From NCBI GenBank assembly GCA_030544235.1, contig CM060461.1, positions 7,013,449-7,077,448 of the forward strand: 64,000 nt of DNA, read 5' to 3'. The stretch comes from Lepturacanthus savala (lineage: Eukaryota > Chordata > Actinopteri > Scombriformes > Trichiuridae). The position numbers were made by a program, and so were the translations under genes. Shown piece after piece: positions 47,201-59,200 of the stretch. Within the stretch, counting starts at the first letter, position 1, and each line of letters begins with the position of its first letter. Below the pieces are notes generated by a model. That model was given only the letters and a program-made list of their open reading frames with translations. It had not been told where the DNA came from and searched no databases.

Positions 47201-50200
47201 GGGAGTCCTGAAACAGCCTGGCAACGAGGGTACGACCTTTACCAGGGATAAAAATATTTTTCACCTTCAGTTAACAAAGTGTCCCCACCACATTTAGTTT
47301 TTGTCTTTTTTTGTTCCAGTTCTCAGTTTTCATTTTCGTAAACACAAAGTGAGTGTCCAAACGAAGACATAAGAGGTGATATGTTGCTGTATGTCTGTCA
47401 CCTTTAGGGTCCCTCTCACGGGAGCAGAGGAGGGTCTGGTTCGCTGACGGTGTCCTACCCAACGGAGACACAGCAGAATCCCCAAAACCTCCAACCTCCA
47501 ACCCCGCCCCCTCGCAATCACTGGCCATTTCCTCATATTCCAACAAAACATCCAGCTCCGAGTCCTCAGAGGTAGGCTCAGCACCAAATGCATTCACCCA
47601 CAGCTAATGCTATTATCATTGCTTGTATGGTCATATTAGCTTTTCCATAGTTAGTTGCAGGAAGATAAAGAGCTCCTTCTGTGGGATTATCAGTGATTTA
47701 CCAGCTGGGTCATGAACTACAGTAAATGCACAGCAAACAGTTCAAAGGATTAATCAGAATTAGCTTCCCCACTAGACTGAAATGCTTAAAGTTGGAATGT
47801 TCTGTATTTGATTTGATGGTTCGCGACGCTGACGTGACGCTTGCCGTCTAGACATGAGGTCAGTCGGCTGAAGTGACTAATGAGAAGTTTGCCTCACAAC
47901 AAACATGAACCATTGAGTTTGTTTGTTGTGCTTTATTACCAACTCTCAGAATGATTCATGACCTGCTGAACAGAGCGATGGTTGAATCTTTTTAGATCTC
48001 TTTATCTCAGATGATCTGTTGATGCTACGCAGACAGAACCCGAGTATAAAACCATGATGTTTTTACCATGACACAGTCACAGTGATGTCAAACTGGCTGA
48101 AGGTTCTGCTTAAGTGAAGACGACTGCTTTAGTTCAGTTAAAAACGTGGAATCCTCCACTGTGCTCTTTTGTTTTCATGGTTTAGCATCTTATAATGTAT
48201 CAAATCAAAGTGACATTGGCCACTGAGGTTATTGGAAAGGACACTCAAATCATTTTTTTCATCTGTGGCTGTGGAGGAGTTTCATCAATGTTAAGAAAAT
48301 GATGTAACAAAGTGACTAAACTTGAGTAATCTCAGCTGTTAGAATAATTCTTTAACACAAAGCTAGTCTTATGAACAGGTGGTGTTGAGTTTGACTAATG
48401 TGAACATTCACCAGACATAATATCAAGTTACGTTACGGGACTAATGCTTCGTTCCAGTTACCTCGGAACTGAAAATGATGTCTCATGATGAACTAAAACT
48501 TTCTGATTTCTAGTTGGAACATAACCTAACAGACATGAAATCACCACCTTAGCAGCGTCAATTCCTCCTTTTAGTTTAGTTAGTATTAATATCTCTAAGA
48601 AAACCTGTTGTTTCAAGTATAAAAAAATAATTTCAATATAGTTTTACATCTCCTCTCTGGAACTCTAGAAAGAACAGTTTTAATGTGTTGGCTCTGAATG
48701 AACAGTGGGTGCTGTCTGTATAGTTGTAACAACTTCACAGAGCTCCAGACGGTTCATTTTAAGGCATTTTCTGAATACAGGTTGTGTGTATTTGTCTGTG
48801 CATTGAGATAAAAATTTTTTTTATCTCAAATATGGGACAGTGTTTATATAACACCTAGACATTCCTAAAATCAAAAAGGAATTAAAATGTAACTTTCAAC
48901 AACCCGGAACCTGTATGTCCATGAGTCAATGTATTGTTTCCCATTACTGACTAAAATTTATTTATTCATGTATTTGTTTTTCAACAATGCAATTTAGAAA
49001 TGCTTTACTGAGAGTGTTTTTTTTTTAATTAAGCCAGAATCTGATGTACCAGAGGATGTGTAATGCTGCCTGTTCTGTATGAGATGTTGTGAACTAAATT
49101 GGAGATTTGACAGTGATTATAGGCTAAGCCGTGTACCTGCTTGTATAACACCTGCCATACGTATGATCCCAGCCACAACAGTTACTGTTGCTCTGTTATT
49201 ACATCGTTGTTGTAACCTCCATCTAAGAACACACTCCTTCCCTTCCTCTCCACCCTCAGGCCGTCCACCCTCCTGTCGCCCCGGTGGGCAGCCCCGTGGG
49301 CAGCTCCCTCAGCCTGATCCCGGAGGACGGGCTCCCTCCCATCCTCATCTCCACCGGAGTCAAAGGAGGTACGGGAGGCCACATCACAGGTGCTTGCCCT
49401 CATCCTCACCATTCTGCTGCCTCCTCATTGCTCCGTCAGCTGCTGTGTTTGTGCTCGTTAAAACTATGTTTTCATGTGCTTTTTAGTTCACAGCTCATGT
49501 TTTTGTCCACTCATCGCGACAAAGTAGAAGAGGGGATTTGTGAATGGGGGGATGATGATGCAGAGGATTTATTAACTTGGTCTGATCATCATTTCCTTCT
49601 CTCACTTCATGCACGACACCTTTATCATCCTTGACCTCCCTCCCCCGACATCTTCACCCTTTCTCATCCTTGGCTCTCCCTGTCTGTTTATCCAACTTTA
49701 CCTTGACTCCTCCCTGCTCTCACCTTCCTCTTCTTCTGCTTCTTCTTCTTCTTCTTCTTTTACTCCACCCTGACCCACCTGCAGACTATGCAGTGGAGGA
49801 GCGGCCGTCAGAGATTGTGCTCATGCAGCAGCTGGAAGAAGGAGGCCCGGACCCCCTGGTCTTCGTTCTCAATGCTAACCTGCTCGCTATGGTCAAGCTT
49901 GTTAATTGTGAGTCATTTAGCCAGTTTTTGTCTCTAATTTAAAATAAGGATTGAAAGAAATTCAGGAAAATGTTTATACTTTTAACTTCCGGAGGTGCAG
50001 AAATTAAAGTGTGGATCCCCAAGCCTTTTTTTCCAGTTGTCCTGCTAAAAATGAAAATAAGTGCGGAATATCTCTACAACCATAAAGGTTATGTATTTAA
50101 ACCTGGTATCAAAGGAAATCTACAACATGTGAGGTGACTACAGAAGCATGATGTATATTATTGTACATACTGTGTTCATAAATGCATTTTTTTTGTATTT

Positions 50201-53200
50201 TATTATTTCTATTGTATTTTTGTCTTTAATATATTTTATAGATTTTTTTTTTTTTTTTTTTGTTAATACTGAACATTGGACTGCCCCTCGGGACCAGGGA
50301 CTCAAATGTGCTAAATGACAATAAATAAATAAACCCTTGAATCATTGAAATTATCTGCAATGTAAAGTTCAATGATTAATAATAATTAAGAGTTCAAAGA
50401 TCAATTTTTTGTTCATAAAACCATCGAAATCACAGTGAGGATCATTACATAACATGAAGAATAAAAGGAGAATAAAGAAAAAGAGATTATAATGGACCCA
50501 ATAAAATAATCACATATATTTATTAATACTCTAAGGGTAGCATTGTGTTTTTCTACAGATACAAATACTTAATTAGTGGAGTAGCTGAGGTTTTCTCCTG
50601 CAATATATAAATAAAACTCAATACTGCCGCTGTATCAGGGGTTTTGGATTGTAACAGGTTAAATGGGAGATTCTGAGAAGATCTAAGGGAAACAGGAAAT
50701 CCATATTTGATGTGTACATTTTTAATCACATCGGATTAAAAAACATTTTTCTTGTAAATAATTGAGAAACCGTACACATTTTTGATTTCAGCCTGTTGTA
50801 GACATGGAATACGTAACGCTTCGCCCCACTGTTATAGTTGTAGTAGTACTTTCTTATATATATTTTGACCTGCTGTGTTAAGTGTTGTGGAACCGTTACT
50901 CGAACCTAAGGCTACTGTTCTCTCGACTCCACAGACGTAAACAGGAAGTGTTGGTACGTGACGACTAAGGGCATGCACGCTGTCGGCCAGGCTGAGGTGG
51001 TCATTCTGCTTCAATGTCTCCCAGACGAGAAGACTATCCCAAAAGACATCTTCACTCACTTCGTGCAGCTCTACCAGGAGGCCCTCGGTGGTAAGAACAC
51101 ACACAACTAGTGGCTCAGTGAGAAATTAGTTCACCTCCACCAATGTGGGCCCCTCTTATGGGAGGTAGCAGCTCATTAGTAGTTCTGTCTCAAGGTCCAC
51201 AGGTGAGTCCACCTGCTTCAATCAGGCACTGCCCAGTTAAAATTGGGTTAACACTGAAGTAGTATAACGCAATAGGAAACTGTTCCAGCTCTACTTTTTA
51301 TCCCGTAGAGACGACATGTGTGCCCAGTCCTCCTTTATTTGGAAACCAGGTTAGTGTCCGCCGCTGTCTCGCCATCCTCATGAAAAATAGCCCAAACATT
51401 AGCGTCCTGCCATCAGGTCGCCTCCCCCCGGGCGTGACACCTCGCTGCCACTTGTCTTGCATTTTTAACTCCGTATGCTGCAGAGCAGGAGCGGCTAATA
51501 TCGGGTGACTTTGATGGCTCGCTCCCCTCGGGCTGTTTCCTTCTTCATAATCACACCGGAGCAGTTTCCAGCCGCTGGAAAGGAGCCATACTGTGCTGTA
51601 CCATGTCGCTCCTGATTAAGTCGCCGTCAGTTAGGCCTCCGGGAAGAATGCTGGCTTCAGCACGTCCCAGCTGCATTAGGGTTCTTGTGTTTAGTGCCGG
51701 TGTACCCTCCCCCAGATGATTAGTAACATGAACTCTCTGCGGGTAATATGAGGTTGTAGGGCGAAGCGTGCACAGATGTCGGCATGCCAAATAAAAGATG
51801 TTGTTTTATTCATTTTTGTCACATTTATTCTTCATAGTTGTAACTCTGCAAATACAAAAGGAGTTTTTGGTTTTTCACATTTTCTTCCATGTCCTCATTT
51901 TATTCCCATCTCCTCCAAACACATATTATATTTCTCTTATTTTGTCCCCCACCTCCTCACCTTGTCTTCCATCTCCTATTTCACCACCTCCTCCTCTCAT
52001 CTCTGATATCACGACCTCTCCTCTCTTCTCACCTCCCCCCTCCTCCCCGCTGCTGCTCCTTCTCCTAAAAGGCAACGTGCTGAGCCACCTGAGTCACTCG
52101 TTCTTCACACAGAGCTTCTTGGGCAGTAAAGAGCACGGCGGCTTCCTCTACATCAGCCCCTCCTTCCAGTCACTGCAGGACCTGCTACTGCCCAACCCGC
52201 CCTACCTCTTTGGCATCTTGATACAGAAGTGGGAGACACCGTGGGCCAAGGTTTTCCCCATCCGCCTCATGCTACGGCTGGGAGCAGAGTACCGATGTGA
52301 GTCCTGGCCTTCATAGAGTGTGGTCAAAGTGACAAAGGAATAAGGATGATTTACCTTTAGATACACTTTTAGATACATTTTATACATTTTATAATGTAGG
52401 ACTGGATAATTTTTTTTTCGATTCAAATGATAAATTGAAATATTTCCCCTTTCTAAGGTTTGTTAAATGGCTAACCATGAAATCCTCATTAAAAAAATAA
52501 AAAAAGGATGACCTACAAGAGATGTTTCATTTTGATTTTAAAATAAATAAATCTATCTTTGCACGATGATCAGAGCCAAGTGGTTGAGACATCGTATTTT
52601 TAAGCCAAACCAACCAGCCTGAATTCAAATGCTATTTAAAGCATTGGCATACAGTTCTCATTTACTTTTATTGCATCATTTATAAAGAATTTCCTTTGGT
52701 CAGAGCTGCAAACACACAAAAACACAATATAAAACATCAGCTGAGTTTTAAAAGTTTATTCAAAGTTTATGGAAAATGTTCCAAAGTTTGCACATACTTT
52801 CTCATTTAAAGGGATGGGAAGAAGTGTCCAAACTTTTGACTGGTACTGTAATACTTTGAGAAATATACACTACTCATAATAAGTTAGGGATTTTGTCAGA
52901 GACTCTGTGGATTTCTTTTCGGTTTGGAGGTAATAAATAATAAACTGAAGAAAAGGGTGTTTTTTCTCATTCAATATTAGTAATATCAAAGGGAGCTTTT
53001 ACTTATTTCATTACAATTCAGACCAAATAGTAAAAGCACTCATGTAATTAATAATATCCCTAACCTATTGTGAGTAATATATTTTTCTGCAAAGTTCCTT
53101 GTTTAATTAAAAATAAGGAGTCATCAATCTCAAATGTTAAAATAAGATCTTTAGATCAGAAACAAGTCTGAGTCTTTAACGTAAGCTTCTGTTCTTGCTG

Positions 53201-56200
53201 GTTTTCAACGTTCATGTTACAGTAGGACACGCTAGAGTCAGTACCAAGGACGTAGCTGCTACTTTGTAATGGCCACATTAGTCATTCATCCAACAAGATA
53301 TCCCCACATCCAGCACTAAAAAAGAATGATGAGTCACCACATCTCTGATGAGGATAATGAATAAATGTTGATCAGACTGATCTAAAACTGTCAACAGTCT
53401 GTGAGATTGATGCTGCAGTTTGTGTCATGTTGTTGAAGATAAAACGATTGACTGCTTCATCTTCTAATACAGCAACCTAATACAGATGTGTTGGCTGCCC
53501 TGCAGAGCTTAAGTTGAACAAAGCAAATCAAAAATACGAGACATGCGCTTGAATAGCTGGTTTTATTTGAATGATTGGATTGTAACATAACTTTTACTTC
53601 TGATCATACCTCAGGTTTGAGCTGGATTGGGAATTTGTGTCAGTTTTACTGCTTTTTTTTTCTTTTTTTGGTGGTAATTCAGTAAAAGAAACATTCAAGA
53701 AACATCTTTCTGTTAAATGTGAGAACCGCAGCTTCACAAGTTACATTTGGTGATGAGGGAGAACAAAAACATGTGATTTTTTTTTTTTTCTTTTCCCATC
53801 CTCATTTGGTTCTTACAGTAAAATATGAAGATCCAGATTGATCCAGAGAGCTTATTGTGTCAGCTGTCAAACGAAGTCTGTAGACATCAGATTGGCTCGC
53901 TCTTAAACATTTCTCTCAGCTTCCCACATGAACCAGGAAGTCTTATGAAGGGTTTTATATTGGAGCAACTCCTCTCCACCAAATCCCCATCCTCTCACAG
54001 CCAGACCTGCCAGCACAAAGCACCGCCTGGCTCCGTTAAGCCTCTCGCCGGCTTCCAGCGAGCACGGATAGAATACATTAATAAAGCCACGTACAGTTCA
54101 AGCTCTTAAACACTAAATGTTTAGCATCCCCATGAAATTAATCCATCGTACTCTCACCCTTTACCTTTTTAAAAGAGCGGCCAGAATGAGGGCGGGACGC
54201 TTCTGGGCCTAAAGATGAACTGCAGATTCAGGCTGATTGTGTTTTTATTGCTAATGAGAGTTTGCGGCAATATTTTATTTCCAGCTGTTTGCTGAGATAA
54301 GGCTAAAAATAGTGATCTAAGGAGCTTTGGTTGCTGGAGAAAAAAAAAAAAAGCTGCCTTATTTTTCACTTGTGGATTAGAAGGGTTCCTCCTAACTGCA
54401 GGCTGTATTTGATGTCACTGTGGGGTCCCTTCACTTCATTTGCATCTATAAATAAAGAGGAAAACACACTTCAGTAAATCAAAATGTCCTTTGTTGTCAC
54501 CACGTTGCTTTCAGTGCTAGTCAAAAAATAATGCATTAATTTGTGATTAATTTAAAATCATTGACACTTAAAATTTGTTTTAACTTGATTAATGTATTGT
54601 AGTCTTTCAGAGGGATATAGATGGCTTCATTTCAAAGCTTATACCAAATAGTACCATGACTACTACAATAAGACTTACATTGTCAATGAATAAATTGTAT
54701 TTTTAACATTAAATCATAATAAAACCATGTTGAGTATTAAATTATTTGTTCTGCATTCATTAATAACTAAAAACATTGTGTTTTGCAGTTTATCCATGCC
54801 CGTTGTTCAGTGTTCGCTTCAGAAAGCCGCTCTTTGGAGAGACCGGTCACACCATCATGAATCTCCTTGCAGTAAGAATTTAGTTGTTTTTTTTTTCTCT
54901 ATCATATATTTCTGAAAGTGTCCATTTCATATTTATAAATGTCTAAATATCCACGTCTGCTCACTTATTCTGTCTGTCCATCTGTGTTGTAGGACTTCCG
55001 TAACTACCAGTACACGCTACCAGTGGTGAAAGGGCTGGTTGTGGACATGGAGGTGAGGAAGACCAGCATCAAGATCCCCAGTAATCGCTACAACGAGGTG
55101 AGAATCCTGCATCTGGTGTCTCGACACACCTGTTGTTTGGTTAATTTGCTCTAGGCTTCCTAAAAGGTTCAGTTTTGGTCCCCAACAAGATGTATTTGTA
55201 GTACCAAAAGTCATCTTATAGTTTTACATCTCCTCTCTCAAGCTTCTCTCTGGAGCTCTCGAAAGAACAGGTTGTTTTGTGTCTTTTGAATAGCTGTGAT
55301 GGGTGATGACTGTGAAGCTGTAGCATCACAACTTCATGGAAGTCTTTATGGTTCATTTAAACCCCTGGACCTTCCTTTACAACAAAAAGCAATTAAATAT
55401 CACTTTCTATAATATGGGACCTTTTAAAAAGTAGAATACTTGCCAAAGTCACATATTTACTATCATGAAATGCTTTGTTTTCACACCACAAATGGTGTTA
55501 CCATTCTCATACTGGAAGAAGACCCTTCTCCTCACGTGGTCACAATCTGGTTGTTAATTCTTCAACAGATTGAGTTTTTACTGCATCAAACTTTTACTGG
55601 ATATGTGGAAACACCTTTAAAAACTATAAAACCTTCCATATCACACATTTAAGCATCAAAACAGGTTCCACGTATTAAGAGAAGCTGGGTCTCATATGCT
55701 ACGTTTGAGCATTTTCCTTTTCCAGGATCATTTTTTGTGACTTAACAACATAAAACTCCATGACATTGGTGGCTGTTTTTAAGCTCCTCGAACATCAACA
55801 CACACATGTTCAGGCTATGAAGGTGATATGTGGTCAAATCTCCAGAGTCCCTGCAGCTGAACACCAGGCGTAGGCTGCCAACTTGTTAAAACGCTGCTGC
55901 TGCCTCGGGGTGTGAATGAATATCCAACCCGATGAAGTGAGAGAGAGGTGCTGGTTGTAGCGTTTGGCTGCTGATGCAGTAACAGATGGGATCCCAGTAA
56001 TGTGAAGTGGGGACCGTTGCTCAACAGCTTGCAGGCGAGCCTTTAGCTCAGCGAGTGGTTAAAGTCCCCCAGATCTTCACTTTTATTCTTGAATTGTGAA
56101 GGCCGGCTTCAAAGAGACACAGAGGCCGGGGATTAATATGTGGCATCTTTCAACTCCTGATATCCACCCTTGTCAACGTCTTTCTCTGCAATCTGTCATC

Positions 56201-59200
56201 TCAGCTCCATCCAGTTTTAACTCTGGGACTTTACCCACCAGCTCGCTGCAATTAGGCTTAACCAGACAGCCTCTTTTAAACCCATTTTCCTCAGCACACA
56301 CCCGGCAGGCAGCTTAATTAGACATGGATGTTATGTGTCCTCGCAGTTGATGAAGGCCATGAACAAGTCCAACGAACACGTGCTGGCCATGGGGGCGTGT
56401 TTCAACGACCGGGCCGACTCCCACCTGGTGTGTGTTCAGAACGACGACGGGAACTACCAGACGCAGGCCATCAGCATCCATCACCAGCCGCGCAAAGGTG
56501 CCAACACAGAAACACTCCTCACATTTACATTGTCAGTCGGTTGTTGAATCACAAAGCTTATTATATTTCCTTTGTCTGTTTTAGTCACGGGAGCCTGCTT
56601 CTTTGTGTTCAGCGGTGCTTTGAAAGCCTCGTCCGGCTTTTTAGCCAAGACCAGCATTGTCGAAGGTGAGCTGTGTGACCACAAACTACATGTTGGCTGT
56701 GAAAAACGGTCCAAAAATTGTTGAGTTTATCTGTACAACATGGTCACGTCACCCACAAACAATAATGAACATGTTGGCACAAAACCATGAGAAGGGCTGC
56801 AACTAATGCATTTAAAGGCTCAATATGAAACCTTTCTGGATTGATCCGTCTCAAAATGACCTAATGTATGTTAAATATTTTGTGTACTTTAATTATCAAA
56901 AGGCTTTCCTACGATTTTCAAACCTAGAGAAATTCATATTTTTACCATTAATTGTTATCTCAACAAGAGACTGAGCAGATAAGCATCCTCTCCATCATCA
57001 ACCTGTATCACGCTGCAAAACTACCTTCAAACTACCGTTTTGGTCAAAAGTTTTTAAAAAGGCTATCCTTAATCAATTATTCCCTACCTACACCACATTA
57101 TAGAAAAATTTCAATCTGGTTTCAAGCCCCACAACAGCATAGGATTCCCTCTATTAAAAGTCCATAATGACCTCCATTGACTCCAGGAACCATCCTCCAT
57201 CCTCATCCTCTGACATAATAGACCACAACATGCTGATAGACATCTCCACCATTGCACAGGAATCACTGGCACTGCTCTAAAATGGTTCACATCCTACCTC
57301 AACAATAGAAGATTTTAACATAACATAAACAGTGGTTCACACTCCTCCACGTCAAATGACCCTGTCCATCTCCTTTCACTGCTCTACCAACAACACCCAG
57401 CTCTATCTTCACCTCAAACCCAATGGCTGGTCTAAACTCACCAACATCCCTGTATTAATCCAGAGACTGTGTTAATGAAGTGAAGTCCTGGATGGCAGCA
57501 GATTTTCTTCAACTCAACAGTAAAACAAATCATTCTTTGTGGCCCCTCTGACAACATCAACCTGATATCCAACGCTCTGGCAGCCTATCCACTTTCATCA
57601 AACCACATGTCAAAAACCTTGGTTTCATTTTCAATTCTCAACTCAAGTTCAGGGGTCAAGTTCAAAAGTCCAATTCAGTAGTCAAAGCCAGTTTCTTCCA
57701 ACTCCACACCATCGCAAAACTCAAGCCATTCCTCTCACTCAAAAACTTAGAAACTGTCATCCATGCATTCATTTCCAATTCCCTGTACACCAGAATCAAT
57801 CAATCATCCCTCACTCGCCTACAAACAATACGGAACGCTGCAGCCAGACTTCTAACAGGAACCCGGAAAAGAGATCACATCACCCCCATCCTGGCCTCTC
57901 TCCACTGGCTACCTGTCAAATTCAGGATCCATTTTAAACTGCTTCTTTTCACTTATAAATCCCTGAATGGACCGGCCCCCACTTACCTCTCTGAACTCTT
58001 ATCCCCCTACACCACTGTCAGATCCCTCAGGTCAGCTGATCTGGGATTTTAACACCAAACGCAGGAATTTTCGACACAGAAGTGACCGTGCTTTCAGAGT
58101 TGTAGCCCCTCACACTAAAACAGCATCCCCCCATCCACTCATCTCTTCTGTCACCATTCAAATTCCAGCTCAAAAAACCCCTTCATGAAAAAGCATTCAG
58201 ACCACCATGGCATTACTTATCTGTGGATATTATTGTTTTAAATGTTTGCTGTCTCCTTTTATTTTATTTGTACATGTGAAGCACTTTGATTAATTACACG
58301 TTGGTTTTAAATGTGCTTTACAAATAAACTGCTTAATTGATTGGTATTAGCATTAGCTGAGGTAGCGGAGCGTCTCATTACTGATCTGTGGCTGCAGTTT
58401 TGGGAACCACTACTTTATTGTATAAAATGTTAAGACATCCACAAATTCCAAGAATTGTGTCCTCTGTAGTTCGACTAATGCAATCCTAATCATGATGAAT
58501 GATCCTTTTTCCCTCCTTCCAGACGGAGTGATGATCCAGATCACAGCCGAGACCATGGACTCTCTACGGCAAGCCCTGAGGGACATGAAAGACTTTGACA
58601 TCACGTGCGGTAAAGCCGACCAGGAGGAGAACCAGGAGCTGGTCCACATCCGGTGGACGGAGGACGACCACAACTTCAACAAGGGGTGAGACGGGAAGGG
58701 AGAGAAGAGACGGCTGAGAGAGGAGAAGAGGGAGCTGGAAGAGATGCAGCTTTGTCACAGACAATTGAACTGATGGCTTTCCAGCCGCTGCATTTACTGC
58801 TTTGCTATAAGAAGTCATTATGCATGCTTGGAGAAGCCCTCTGGAGAGGAATGTTAGCGGGGTGGAAGGATCTGGTTTGACATGGCTTTGAGATAGAGAC
58901 CAACACAATCAATTTTACAGCAGTCTGATCAAATCTCTGACTTTTCACTATTAAATTTAATTGAGTCCTTGATAACCCTTCATTAGCATAAGTGTATATT
59001 GCAGAATCGCTGGTTTAACCCTGATTTCATAGATACATTAATTTACTCTGCTGTAGAAAGGACTGCAGAAGATGTAAACTCAAAGATATTCAGTTTACTA
59101 TCGTAATAGACCAAAGAAACCAGAAGAAGCTGGAATCAGAGATTTTTTTTGTTATAAAAAAACTGAATTAATTATCCAAGGAGTTTTTGATCAATAGTAG

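Larger units (their letters stand above)
52297..54788 (+). other. zfyve9 intron with two Tc1-related pieces
   Basis: It contains a Tc1-like terminus (52,790-52,850) directly followed by the second copy of the TIR element (52,866-53,079). A GC-richer unique block lies at about 53,820-54,460. Confidence 0.65.
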
